Numbered from the stretch's first letter, positions 11,741 to 19,531 are shown. The stretch is DNA of 21,289 nucleotides from Pseudomonadota bacterium (GCA_023411405.1 JAEYOU010000080.1:1-21289); one strand, 5' to 3'. Made by a program: numbers and translations. The notes: generated by a model from the letters alone, not told the origin.

Positions 11741-12393
11741 TTAGCAAGGCGGTCTGACGTCGGCCACCGGTCGCTCGCCCAGCTCCCACGAGAGCCCGTC
11801 CGGCGCCGCGCCGTGGACGCGGACATGGCCCTCGTGGACGCCGTGCAGGTGATGCGCCGCGCAGAGGGACTCCCGAGGTACTCCTGCGCGATCGCCTCCA
11901 CCCGCTGCCACTTCGGCGTGTTCGCGCGGAGCACCTTCCCCGCGACCTCGAGCGCCCGATCGACGACCTCGCGCTCCTCCGGCGCGAGGTCGATGACGAT
12001 CCTGTGCCAGCGCTTCTCCTCCTGGTCGTCGTCCGCCGGGGTCGCGTCGCCCCGTGCCGCAGCCCGGAGCCCGCGCACCGTATCCCGCTTCGCCCGCTCG
12101 ACCCACTCGGCCTCGGAGTCCCCGACCGCTACGCCGACGATCGCCACCGCCTTCTTGATGTCGACCTCTCCTGCTCGCAGCGCCGCGCGAAGGAGCGGCC
12201 GAGTCCGCAGATCGCGGGCCAGCTTCGCCCATTCCTTCGCCGTCCGCGGCGCGAGCGAGAGCTCCTCGCGGACGTAGTCGCCCAGGTTCGCGTACCCGAG
12301 CCGCATCGGGCCATCGCCCGTGCAGAGCGCGTCGAGGCACTCGCCCATCGCAACCGCGATCGCGCCGCAGCGAGGCACTGAACAAGAGTACAA
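11741..12393 (-). pseudogene. HNH endonuclease family remnant (internal deletion plus frameshift)
   Basis: Two pieces of one protein lie in different frames. From TTG 12393 (or GTG 12378) the frame encodes the helical N-terminal region of the DUF222-like HNH endonucleases frequent in myxobacteria: RLGYANLGDYVREELSLAPR, then LRAALRAGEVDIKKAVAIV, and later RHWRIVIDL-like and WQRVEAIAQEYLG sequence. Similarity ends near 11880. In the next frame the C-terminus appears (LCAAHHLHGVHEGHVRVHGA, PDGLSWELGERP) and stops at TAA 11741-11743. The central segment carrying the cysteine pair and first histidines of the HNH fold is missing, so no active nuclease can be made. The junction is near 11865-11880. 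The first frame continues by chance into dnaE. Intact relatives have roughly 300 residues or more (recalled, not checked). Confidence 0.75.
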
Positions 12394-12492
12394 AACGACG
12401 GTCTGTCAACGACCGGGACGCCGATCTGCTTCGATCCGAAGTATGAAGCTCCTATCCGCAGGCGCTCGGTCCGCACCGGAGGAGACGACGAC

Positions 12493-12924
12493 ATGAGATC
12501 CCTTGCCCTCGCTGTCATGGCCTCGATGCTCCTCGCTGGCTGCGGTGCTGGAGAGGGCAACCCGTGCGAGCCCGGGAAGTGGATCTGCTTCGACCCGAGC
12601 CGCGTCTCCGTCCGGATGCACGTGGGTGAGCTGCCGTGCTTTCGCGCGAAGGCGATCATTCGCCCGATCGGCGGCACCCCTGACGGCACCTACGTCGGCG
12701 TGTGGGCCGAGGTGGACGACGAGGACCCGGCGCTCAACCCGAGCTCCGTCGACACGGAGTGGCCCACCGGGCAGGACTGGTTCACCGTGCGCGCATGCGT
12801 GGACTACCCCCTCGACGTCGGCTCGTACGATTCGCACCTGTATGTCCGGGCGCAGCTCGACGACGGCGCGCCGTACGGCGGCTCGCCCTTCGTCCTCCCC
12901 GTGCATGTCGAGGTCCTACCCTGA
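12493..12924 (+). CDS. Small lipoprotein, unknown function
   Basis: A 143-residue predicted lipoprotein. Residues 1-17 are a type II signal peptide with lipobox LAGC (lipidated Cys17), so it is expected to be membrane-anchored in the envelope. The rest is beta-rich (VSVRMHVGELPCF, then GTYVGVWAEVDD, WFTVRACVDYP and GSYDSHLYVRAQLDD) and ends with PVHVEVLP. The strand pattern suggests one immunoglobulin-like or BACON-like domain, but no family was recognised. Several further cysteines could form disulphides. A strong ribosome site (GGAGGAG, 12478-12484) sits 8 bases before the ATG. It diverges from the HNH remnant across about 100 bp and converges with the TSP3 protein. Confidence 0.8.
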   Translation: MRSLALAVMASMLLAGCGAGEGNPCEPGKWICFDPSRVSVRMHVGELPCFRAKAIIRPIGGTPDGTYVGVWAEVDDEDPALNPSSVDTEWPTGQDWFTVRACVDYPLDVGSYDSHLYVRAQLDDGAPYGGSPFVLPVHVEVLP

Positions 12925-12937
12925 TCGACGGTACGCG

Positions 12938-12992
12938 CCTGCGGCGGCTCTACCGCGTCGCTATGGGTAGGCGGGTCGGCCCACGCCGCAGG
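12938..12992. terminator. Inverted repeat between convergent genes
   Basis: CCTGCGGCG (12938-12946) and CGCCGCAGG (12984-12992) are perfect 9-bp complementary arms separated by 37 bp. They lie 13 bp after the lipoprotein stop and 68 bp beyond the stop of the convergent TSP3 gene. They may form a bidirectional terminator hairpin with a large loop; there is no T tract. Confidence 0.3.
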
Positions 12993-13060
12993 TGATACGC
13001 CAGGTACCGCAACTCATACGGAGTCAAACAGGCAGATCGGGCGAATGACCTCGGGATGGC

Positions 13061-13549
13061 TCAGCGGCGGCGCCGCAGGGCCACCGCCGCCAGGGCGAGC
13101 AGGACGAGCGGCGACGCACCGCCCGAGGCACAGCCGCCGCCGGAGTCCGGCGCCGCGTCGTCGTCCTCGTCCTCGTCGCACACGTCGCCCGCGCCGTCGC
13201 CGTCGGCGTCCAGCTGGTCCGGGTTCGCGGCCGTCGGGCAGTTGTCGGTGCCGTCGGGCACGCCGTCGTCGTCGTCGTCCTCGTCGCACACGTCGCCCGC
13301 GCCGTCGTCGTCGGAGTCGGTCTGCGAAGGATCGTGGACGGAGATGCAGTTGTCGCAGGCGTCGCCGACCCCGTCACCGTCCCACTCCGCCTGGTCCGCG
13401 TTGGCCGTCGCCGGGCAGTTGTCGGCGGCGTCCGCCGTGCCGTCGCAGTCCACGTCGCCGTCGCAGGTCTGGGCGCGGGCCGGGGTCGCGAGGAGGAGGC
13501 CGAGCACGAGGAGGCCGACGTTCGCAGCGACGAAGCGGGGGATGGACAT
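13061..13549 (-). CDS. Thrombospondin type 3 repeat protein with MYXO-CTERM-like sorting tail
   Basis: A 162-residue exported protein. A signal peptide covers residues 1-26 (MSIPRFVAANVGLLVLGLLL then ATPARA). Residues 28-135 are calcium-binding-type TSP3 repeats rich in aspartate and cysteine (CDGDVDCDGTADAADNCP, DGDGVGDACDNC, DSDDDGAGDVCDEDDDDDG, DADGDGAGDVCDED). The last 26 residues have the tripartite MYXO-CTERM form: GGGC (Cys140), a hydrophobic helix SPLVLLALAAVAL, and RRRR at the very end. In myxobacteria such tails direct processing by myxosortase and surface anchoring (family knowledge). The start at ATG 13549 is supported by AAGGGAG 7 bases upstream. A longer upstream frame has no signal-like sequence and is rejected. 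Ligands other than calcium are unknown. Confidence 0.88.
   Translation of the reverse strand: MSIPRFVAANVGLLVLGLLLATPARAQTCDGDVDCDGTADAADNCPATANADQAEWDGDGVGDACDNCISVHDPSQTDSDDDGAGDVCDEDDDDDGVPDGTDNCPTAANPDQLDADGDGAGDVCDEDEDDDAAPDSGGGCASGGASPLVLLALAAVALRRRR
13167..13307. repeat. 33-bp perfect direct repeat within the TSP3 coding region
   Basis: The copies at 13167-13199 and 13275-13307 are identical and 108 bp apart, that is 36 codons, one TSP3 repeat unit pair. Both encode the GAGDVCDED core. Identity at third positions points to recent duplication or gene conversion between repeat units. Confidence 0.8.
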
Positions 13550-13913
13550 GCGCTGGCTCCCTTCTCGCGCCGCGACGCGCGGCGGACGATCGAAGGCTAC
13601 CTCGATCGGCTCCGCCCGCGCACCCCGCACGCGGACGGTAGGTCGCTGTACGATTCGTGAACGACCTGCGGCGACGGGGGTCGAGCGATAGGCGGGGCCT
13701 CCGGGACCCGCCGCGCGACGCTCGCGCGGGCCGCCGCGCCGGGCGCCCCACACGCGCCTCCGGCTGCGCACAGCCACTTCACGTGGCGTCACTCCGGGCG
13801 CCCGCGCCGTCACCCGAGTCGTGGGCTATCCAGGGCGCACGAGACGTGTATGGTCGAGATCGGAGTCGCACCCCGCGTCAAGGCACGGAGCTTCACCAAG
13901 GGAGATGCCCGAA
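13550..13913. other. Divergent intergenic region, no gene seen
   Basis: This 364-bp stretch separates the divergent TSP3 gene and the cysteine-rich lipoprotein gene, so it should hold both promoters. It contains an inverted repeat AGGTCG-N16-CGACCT (13640-13667) enclosing TACGAT, a possible -10 hexamer on the plus strand, and GGCGGG-N10-CCCGCC (13691-13712). No convincing -35/-10 pair or conserved protein was found in it. Confidence 0.5.
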
Positions 13914-15032
13914 ATGACGAAGACGAGACGAGCGGCCACGGTGCTCTGGGCCGCAGGACTGATCGCCGCTGCCGGCTGCAGCTCCTCCGACGACGCCGCC
14001 TCGGGACCGGCCGACGCCGCCGCCTTCTGCCGGCAGCTCGTCGCGGCCGAGGTGGACCGGGCCCTCCACTGCGATGTGCTCGAGGCGCCCCCCGAGATCT
14101 ACGCGATGTTCTTCGACTGCGCGGCCTTCGCGGAGGCGCAGGCCGAGGGCCGCGCGGTCTACGACGCGAGCGCGGCGGCGGAGTGTCTCGCGGCGATCCG
14201 CGGCACGAGCTGCTGGGAGTTGACCCGAGCCGGCTTCTTGATGACCGCCGGCTCGCGCGCGGAGGCGTGCCGGGCGGCCCTCGTGCCGCAGGTGGAGCCG
14301 GGCGGCGCCTGCAAGAGCCTCCAGGGGTTCGAGTGCCGGGACGGCTACTGCCAGTTCGACAGCTTCGAGGCCTGCCTGGCGGGAGGCACCTGCGTCCCCC
14401 TCGCCGCGCCGGGCGCGGAGTGCAGCACCGCGTCGCTCTCCAGCACCTGCACCGAGGGGTACTCCTGCGAGTGGACCTGCGTGGACGACGCGTGCCAGGA
14501 CACGTGCGTGGAGGCCGCCACGCACGTCGCGGTGGGCCTCGGTGAGACCTGCACCGACGAGATCCTCTGCGAGGACCCCTACTACTGCGCGTCCGTCCCC
14601 GAAGCGCCCGGCACGTTCACCTGCCAGCCGCGTGCGGCCGCGGGGCAGTCCTGCGGAGAGGTCGCCTGCCGGTTCGGGACGTGGTGCATGGACGGGACCT
14701 GCACCGCGCCCCTCCAGGCCGGCGCGGACTGCTCCTCCCTCCCCGAGTTCTGCGCGCTGGGGCTCTACTGCAACGAACAGTCCGTGTGCGCCCGGAGCCC
14801 CACGGCGGGCGAGAGCTGCGACTCCGGGGCGGCGTGCGTCGACTCCTGGTGCGACGGGTCGGAGGAGACCGCGGTGTGCAAGCCGTACCGGGCGCCCGGG
14901 ACCGTCTGCGGCCTGAGCGGGACGTTCGAGGACGAGGTGCTGTCCTGCGGCCCCGGGTACCTGTGCATGGACGTGGAGACGGACGGCGAGGACATGGGCG
15001 TCTGCGCCCGCCTGTACTGCCCGCTGCTCTAG
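13914..15032 (+). CDS. Cysteine-rich lipoprotein, unknown function
   Basis: A 372-residue predicted lipoprotein: signal peptide with lipobox AAGC (Cys22) followed by a serine-rich linker. About 39 cysteines occur in all. The region from residue about 140 repeats a loose module of the form G-x2-C, C-x-G-x-YC and a later C (for example GFECRDGYC, CRFGTWCMDGTC, CALGLYCNEQSVC, CGPGYLC). This Dickkopf-like or EGF-like spacing is common in myxobacterial surface lipoproteins and would be disulphide-bonded outside the cytoplasm. The N-terminal part (AAAFCRQLVAAEVDRALHCD) is helical with paired cysteines. The start is ATG 13914, 9 bases after AGGGAG; the in-frame ATG at 13905 abuts that ribosome site directly and is less likely. 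Function unknown. Confidence 0.85.
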   Translation: MTKTRRAATVLWAAGLIAAAGCSSSDDAASGPADAAAFCRQLVAAEVDRALHCDVLEAPPEIYAMFFDCAAFAEAQAEGRAVYDASAAAECLAAIRGTSCWELTRAGFLMTAGSRAEACRAALVPQVEPGGACKSLQGFECRDGYCQFDSFEACLAGGTCVPLAAPGAECSTASLSSTCTEGYSCEWTCVDDACQDTCVEAATHVAVGLGETCTDEILCEDPYYCASVPEAPGTFTCQPRAAAGQSCGEVACRFGTWCMDGTCTAPLQAGADCSSLPEFCALGLYCNEQSVCARSPTAGESCDSGAACVDSWCDGSEETAVCKPYRAPGTVCGLSGTFEDEVLSCGPGYLCMDVETDGEDMGVCARLYCPLL

Positions 15033-15060
15033 CTCCGGTCGGCCGATCGTCCGGTCCGGT

Positions 15061-15076
15061 GGCGCCGCACGGCGCC
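15061..15076 (+). terminator. Short GC hairpin after the cysteine-rich lipoprotein
   Basis: GGCGCC-GCAC-GGCGCC forms a perfect 6-bp stem with a 4-base loop, starting 28 bases after the stop. No T tract follows, so it is only a candidate. Confidence 0.3.
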
Positions 15077-15206
15077 GCCGGGCCTGGACGGGGTGTCGCC
15101 GGGCCGGGCCGTCACGACGCGGGGTCGCGCGCGCTCTACGCGTACGAAGCGCCGCGCCCCACCGTCGTGACGCACGGCGGCGCCGGCGTGTGCGCGAGGA
15201 GAAGCC

Positions 15207-16028
15207 ATGCCCGGCGTCGTTCAGAGTGTCCCGGCGGTCCGCGCGCAGGAGGCGGCGCGACCGATCCCAAAGGTGAAGCACCCGAGCTTCCCGTTCCTGC
15301 GCACCGTCCGGGCGCGGATGCTCGAGCGCTACATCTTCAACTTCCGGATCCGGCCCGAGGAGCTGAAGAAGCGGTTGCCGGCGCCGTGGCTCGAGCCGCA
15401 GGTGGTGAACGGGTACAGCGCCGTCTCCTTCTGCATCCTCTGGCTCGATCGGCTCACCGTCTTCCCCATCCCGCCGGTGCTCCGGTTCGCCACCATCTCG
15501 TGCGCCTACCGCATCGGCGTGATCGACGCCTCCGAGCCCACCCCGGTCCCCTCGGTGTACGTGACCGATCGCTGGGCGGACCTCCCGCTCATCGCGCGGC
15601 TGGGCCCGCTCATCCTCCAGGACACGATCCCGGTGATCAAGGCGGCCATCGGCCACGACAACGGCGGGGGCACCCACGTCCAGATGAGCTACACCGACGG
15701 CGCGGCCCTGTTCTCCGCCTCGGTCCGGCCGGCGCCGGAGCTGGGCTCCAAGGTGTTCGGCTCCGTGCCCGAGTTCGCCCAGTTCATCAAGGGCGGGGTC
15801 TCGAGCTACGGCCCGTCGCTCGTCCCGGGGAAGCTGACCAAGGTCGACCTGTACAAGGAGGACACGAGCTACGCTCCGCTCCACGCCGACGTCGAGTTCA
15901 GCGAGCTGAACGAGGAGAGCTGGGCGGACGCGGGCCTGGAGTTCGACAGCGCGGTGACCGCGCGCGGCGCGCAGTACGACTGGGCCTACCGCGGGCTCTA
16001 CTCCGCGGGCCCGGCCGTACCCCGCTGA
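15207..16028 (+). CDS. DUF2071 family protein (acetoacetate decarboxylase-like fold)
   Basis: A 273-residue protein of the DUF2071/COG3361 type. The signature is clear: YIFNFRIRPEELKKRLPAPW at about 42-61, then NGYSAVSFCILWLDRLT, ISCAYRIGV and the later SVYVTDRW stretch. The family is uncharacterised biochemically; its fold is thought to resemble acetoacetate decarboxylase, but no activity can be assigned here. The N-terminal 40 residues are a polar extension without signal features, so it is probably cytoplasmic. GAGGAG (15196-15201) lies 5 bases before ATG 15207. Its 3' end overlaps the convergent membrane-protein gene by 31 bp. Confidence 0.85.
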   Translation: MPGVVQSVPAVRAQEAARPIPKVKHPSFPFLRTVRARMLERYIFNFRIRPEELKKRLPAPWLEPQVVNGYSAVSFCILWLDRLTVFPIPPVLRFATISCAYRIGVIDASEPTPVPSVYVTDRWADLPLIARLGPLILQDTIPVIKAAIGHDNGGGTHVQMSYTDGAALFSASVRPAPELGSKVFGSVPEFAQFIKGGVSSYGPSLVPGKLTKVDLYKEDTSYAPLHADVEFSELNEESWADAGLEFDSAVTARGAQYDWAYRGLYSAGPAVPR

Positions 16029-16348
16029 TCGGGGCCGGCGGCGGCTCCCGCGGCCCGCCTCGGGAGCCGCGCCGCGAGGAAGGCGCCCCAGAGGACGTGC
16101 CCGGCGGCCCAGGCCGAGAGCGCGGCGGCGAGCCGGACCGGCGGGGGGACGGTCCACCACGCCGCCGCCGCTGCGGCGAGCGTGCCCAGCACGGCGGCCG
16201 CGTTCGGTACCCACAAGGCGCGCGGCAGGGGCTCGCGGCAGACGAGCCACAGCCCCGGGGCGTGCCCGACGAAGGCCGCGGCGCGGCGCGTGCGCTCCGA
16301 GGGGGAGCTCTGGGAGCTGGAGCGCTTCAGACCTGCCGAAGATCGCAC
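15998..16348 (-). CDS. Small two-helix membrane protein, unknown function
   Basis: A 116-residue protein with two predicted membrane segments, about 47-66 (WVPNAAAVLGTLAAAAAAWW) and 71-94 (VRLAAALSAWAAGHVLWGAF), and a conserved-looking entry FVGHAPGLWLVCREPLPRAL. The tail is basic then glycine/alanine-rich. There is no ATG; GTG 16348 is preceded by GGAGG with a 3-base spacer, rather close. The N-terminal serine-rich stretch could mean the true start lies further in. It overlaps the convergent DUF2071 gene by 31 bp at the 3' end. No family recognised; the two clean hydrophobic helices favour a real gene over a shadow. Confidence 0.55.
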   Translation of the reverse strand: MRSSAGLKRSSSQSSPSERTRRAAAFVGHAPGLWLVCREPLPRALWVPNAAAVLGTLAAAAAAWWTVPPPVRLAAALSAWAAGHVLWGAFLAARLPRRAAGAAAGPDQRGTAGPAE

Positions 16349-16393
16349 GCGCCTCCGGGCCGGGCAAGGCGTGCGCCGGCGCAGCGCGCCGGA

Positions 16394-16921
16394 TCACTTC
16401 GCGGCGTTCGCGGGTGTCGCCGCCGGGGCGGGGGTCGGCTCCCGCACCCTGATCGTCAGCTTCGCGTGGAAGTGGGTGACGCGGGGCCACTCGTGCGTGG
16501 GCATCCCCTCCATGAAGCAGGTGTTCCAGTCGTCCTTCACGCCCGGGAAGAGCTCCTGGGGCTTCCGGCGGTTGCAGACCATGAGCGGCGTGCCCGCGGC
16601 GTCCTCCAGGATCGACTCGAGGGAGACCCACGCCAGCGCATCCCCGTGGTTGAAGGCGGTGATCACGGGCTTGGGGCGGCTCGTGTCCATCTTGCGCCTG
16701 TCCTCGGCGATGTCCTTTGCCGTGGGCCGGTTGCGGACGCGCACCTCCACGAGCTCCACAGGCCCGGCCCGGAAGCGCACCGGGGCGATGCCGTCCGCCG
16801 GCAGCGGGATGACCTCGTCGATGTGGTACTCGTTGACGGACGTCCCCGGTACGTCACCCATGGTGGCGCATCCAGTCAGCAACACCGCCGCGACGGTGGC
16901 GGCGCACACGATCTGGTTCAT
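16394..16921 (-). CDS. Lipoprotein, unknown function
   Basis: A 175-residue predicted lipoprotein: signal peptide MNQIVCAATVAAVLLTGC with lipobox LTGC (Cys18). The mature part reads NEYHIDEVIPLPADGIAPVR, then VELVEVRVRNRPTAKDIAED, and ends in strand THFHAKLTIRVRE and a proline/alanine-rich tail. Two cysteines (in MVCNRRKP and NTCFMEG) could pair. No family was recognised. An excellent purine-rich ribosome site (GGAGGAGGGA) lies about 6 bases upstream of ATG 16921. It is codirectional with the alpha/beta hydrolase upstream, 105 bp away, and may have its own promoter there. Confidence 0.82.
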   Translation of the reverse strand: MNQIVCAATVAAVLLTGCATMGDVPGTSVNEYHIDEVIPLPADGIAPVRFRAGPVELVEVRVRNRPTAKDIAEDRRKMDTSRPKPVITAFNHGDALAWVSLESILEDAAGTPLMVCNRRKPQELFPGVKDDWNTCFMEGMPTHEWPRVTHFHAKLTIRVREPTPAPAATPANAAK

Positions 16922-17026
16922 GAGGTCCCTCCTCCTGCGCCGACCCTCACATCCCAGCGGTGCGGCGTCAAGCGTCGATCGCCGGAGTCCCTCGCCGTCC
17001 GCGGGTCCCGTCCAGGCGCTGCCCGG

Positions 17027-17728
17027 TCACAGGCGGGCGGTGAACGCGGCGAGCAATCGGCCCAGGGTCTCCGGCTGGCTGAGCATCGCGAGGTGACCGC
17101 CAGGCACCTCCTCGACGTCGGCATGGAGCCGCCGCGCCATGAGGCGCTGCCGGGCCGGTGGGAAGTCCTGATCGCCGCTGAACACCACGTACAGGGCAGG
17201 CAGTTCACGCGGAGTGTAGCGGATGGGCTCGCAGTACAGACGGCGTGACTCGGCGGTGAAGCCCTTGACGACGGCGTCCGCCTGTTCGCCGCTCAGATCC
17301 GCGCACAGGCCCCTACGGATCGCCGACTCCGGCACCTTCGTCCCGGCGAGCCTGACGACGAGGGGCAAGATCGTGCGTTGCGGAAACGGCAGGCACGAGA
17401 AGAAGTCCTCGTTCGGCAGCGGGATCATGGCCGCCATCGCGACCAGACCCACGACGCGGTCGCCCAGCACCTCGCTCATCCTCATCATCAACGTCCCGCC
17501 GAGCGAATGGCCGACGAGCACGATCCGCGGGTGGCGCAGCCCCTGGATCTGCCGGGTGAGAGCGGTCTCGTACTCCTCGAACGTCAGCTTGGCGGCCTCC
17601 GCCTGACCCCTCCTCGGAAACGAGGCGAAGGAGCTCTCGGCGCCCGCGATCGGCGCCAGCCGTCTCCAGATGTCCGGCGACAGCCCCGCGCCGTGAATGA
17701 AGACGATGACGGTGTCGGTCTGCGGCAT
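17027..17728 (-). CDS. Alpha/beta hydrolase
   Basis: A 233-residue cytoplasmic hydrolase of the small, lid-poor type. It has oxyanion motif IHGAG (11-15), nucleophile Ser75 in VGHSLGG, Asp188 in SGDQDFPP and His212 in GGHLAM, so the catalytic triad is complete. The segment VIVFIHGAGLSPDIWRRL and the C-terminal helix are typical of EstA/salicylate-esterase-like members, but the substrate cannot be read. GGAG lies 9 bases before ATG 17728. The frame stays open far upstream, but those residues are arginine-rich antisense of the next gene and are not part of the protein. It diverges from the HExxGH protein gene across 264 bp. Confidence 0.9.
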   Translation of the reverse strand: MPQTDTVIVFIHGAGLSPDIWRRLAPIAGAESSFASFPRRGQAEAAKLTFEEYETALTRQIQGLRHPRIVLVGHSLGGTLMMRMSEVLGDRVVGLVAMAAMIPLPNEDFFSCLPFPQRTILPLVVRLAGTKVPESAIRRGLCADLSGEQADAVVKGFTAESRRLYCEPIRYTPRELPALYVVFSGDQDFPPARQRLMARRLHADVEEVPGGHLAMLSQPETLGRLLAAFTARL

Positions 17729-17992
17729 GGCGCCAGCTCCGATCCCTCGGGTCGTGCAGGACCGTCGAAGTTGGACGCAGCTTAGCTCGCCTCGCGAACA
17801 CTGCCACCCAGACCGCCCGATCGGGATCTGTGACGGTCGCGACGAGCGCGGCCCAGGCCGAACCGCGTGCCAAGGTCCGTGGCGCGCACCGCGCGGCCGC
17901 GGCGAGGACGCCAATCTCCGCGCAACCGAGGGTCGCTCTCGAGGCACGACCGTTGCAGCCGCACCCATGGCCATCGACGACCAGGAGCGCTC

Positions 17993-19492
17993 ATGCAAAT
18001 CCGACCCGCCGGTTCCGCCGCGATCCTCCCGACCCTCGACCCGCTCGTCGCCTCGCCCTCCGTGCCGAAGGCGCGCGCGACCGAGGTCGCGCTCGATCGG
18101 ATCGAGCTCCCGACATCGATCACCAGCCTCGGCGCCGTCGCGCCGAAGAAGCCCGCAGACCCGCGGTCGCTCGCGGGCCTCCCGACGCTCATCGCCGACG
18201 CGCAGGTCGCGGCGCTCGGGGGCGGAGACGGTCCCCCGGACCCGGAGACGTTCGCGTCCCTGCGCGCCCGGCTCGAGCAGGCGCGGGCGGCGTTGCCGCC
18301 CGCGTACCGGGAGGCCGTCGCCGACCCCCTGCTCGCGACGCTCGACCGCCTCGGCGCGCGCGGGTACGCCCGCGTCCTCGCCGAGGATCCCGACCGTGTG
18401 GGCGAGGCCGCGCTCCTGCTCGACGTGGCGCAGGCGGTGCTCCAGCGGGGCGAGGGGTACGAGGCGCGCGCGACGGCCGCGTTCCAGGAGGTGGTGAGCG
18501 ACCTCTACGACGGCTTTCTCTCCAAGGAGGATCGCCGGGGCGTGAAGCCGCCGGACCACGGCGTCGCTGCGCCACTCGTGCGGTGGGGCCGCGCCGACAC
18601 CGGGCCCTACACCTGGCCCGCGACGGCGACCGCCTTCCTCGACGTGGAGGCGGCGGTGGTGAGCCTGCCCGCGCCGAACGCCTCCGCCGGGCTCCTCGCG
18701 TGGCCCGCGCTGGCGCACGAGACCGCGGGGCACGACCTCCTCGAGGCCGACGCCGGTCTGCGCGACGAGCTCGCCGGCGTGGTGCGCCAGCGACTGCGCG
18801 CCGAGGGGCTCGGGGCCGTCGCCGACTACTTCGCGGAGCGCATCGACGAGACCGCGGCGGACGTCCTCGGTGTCCTCAACATGGGGCCCGCGGCGGCGGT
18901 CGGGCTCGTCGGCTACTTCCGGGCCCTCAACGGCGCGGCGGGCGGTTCCCCGGCGCTCCGCACCGCCGGCCCCGAGGAGGACTCGCACCCCGCCGACCTC
19001 GTCCGCGCGTACCTCGCCGCCGAGACGGTGCGGCTGCTCTCGTTCGACGGCGCCGCAGCGTGGGCGGACCGGCTGGTCGCCGAGGCCGATCGGGACCTCG
19101 GGCGGATCCGCCTGGGCGGCGTGAACGTGTCGCCGGGGATCGCGAAGGACGCGGCGGCCGTGGTGGCGAAGGCCATCGTGCGGACGAAGCTCGCCGCGCT
19201 CGAAGGGAACGCGCTGGGCGACATCCAGGACTGGCGCAACGAGGACGAGCGGATCGTGGCCGCGCTCCGGACGCGGATCGCCGGCACGGAGGCCGCCGGG
19301 ACGGAGGGGAAGTACGTGAAGGGCGCGTACGCGGCCCACGCGGTGGCCGCGGGGGTCTACGAGGCCGTCGCCGGGAGCACCCGGCCGGCGGAGGTCATGC
19401 CGCGGATGGTCGAGGTGCTGGCGGACATGCACGCCCGGAACCCGGCGTGGGCAACTCCCCGGCGGGCCTCCCCGGGGACGCCGAAGGCCTGA
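17993..19492 (+). CDS. Uncharacterised protein with HExxGH metallopeptidase-like signature
   Basis: A 499-residue protein that I do not recognise as a named family. No signal peptide or membrane helix is visible, so it is probably cytoplasmic. Three elements recall gluzincin metallopeptidases: HETAGH at 242-247 after a hydrophobic strand and helix (LLAWPALA), DETAAD at 285-290 about 40 residues later, and SHPADLVRAY at 331-340. HExxGH, with a residue inserted relative to HExxH, is the zinc motif of dipeptidyl peptidase III (M49), but the rest does not look like M49. Predicted ligands are His242, His247 and Glu286, with Glu243 as base. The start at ATG 17993 has AGGAG 5 bases upstream. The first 200 residues are helical with alanine-rich stretches. 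A 16-bp hairpin follows the stop by 2 bases. Confidence 0.8.
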   Translation: MQIRPAGSAAILPTLDPLVASPSVPKARATEVALDRIELPTSITSLGAVAPKKPADPRSLAGLPTLIADAQVAALGGGDGPPDPETFASLRARLEQARAALPPAYREAVADPLLATLDRLGARGYARVLAEDPDRVGEAALLLDVAQAVLQRGEGYEARATAAFQEVVSDLYDGFLSKEDRRGVKPPDHGVAAPLVRWGRADTGPYTWPATATAFLDVEAAVVSLPAPNASAGLLAWPALAHETAGHDLLEADAGLRDELAGVVRQRLRAEGLGAVADYFAERIDETAADVLGVLNMGPAAAVGLVGYFRALNGAAGGSPALRTAGPEEDSHPADLVRAYLAAETVRLLSFDGAAAWADRLVAEADRDLGRIRLGGVNVSPGIAKDAAAVVAKAIVRTKLAALEGNALGDIQDWRNEDERIVAALRTRIAGTEAAGTEGKYVKGAYAAHAVAAGVYEAVAGSTRPAEVMPRMVEVLADMHARNPAWATPRRASPGTPKA

Positions 19493-19494
19493 AC

Positions 19495-19531
19495 GGCGCA
19501 GGGCCGGAGCGTGCTGCTCCGGCCCTGCGCC
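19495..19531 (+). terminator. Perfect 16-bp hairpin after the HExxGH protein gene
   Basis: GGCGCAGGGCCGGAGC, loop GTGCT, then GCTCCGGCCCTGCGCC: a perfect 16-bp stem with a 5-base loop, starting 2 bases after the stop codon. The stem is strong enough to act as a terminator or 3' end protector, although no T tract follows. Confidence 0.75.

Noticed and set aside
12385..12409. TTGACA (minus strand, 12404-12409) with TACTCT (12385-12390) as a promoter for the HNH remnant
   Set aside because: The -35 hexamer is a perfect match, but the spacer is only 13 bp and no -10 hexamer lies at 16-18 bp.
12443..12496. 17-codon mini-frame ending in ATGA overlap with the lipoprotein start
   Set aside because: No ribosome site and no leader-peptide features; the lipoprotein has its own strong Shine-Dalgarno, so the overlap is probably chance.
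13121..13320. CRISPR-like or satellite array from repeated GTC/CGTCGTC sequence
   Set aside because: The periodicity is explained by Asp-rich TSP3 repeats on the minus strand; there are no regular spacers.
13893..16631. 912-codon minus-strand open frame across the lipoprotein and DUF2071 genes
   Set aside because: Arginine/glycine/proline-rich translation with no motifs, covering two well-supported plus-strand genes; a GC-bias artefact.
14681..17248. 855-codon plus-strand open frame
   Set aside because: Runs out of frame through several supported genes on both strands and has shadow-type composition.
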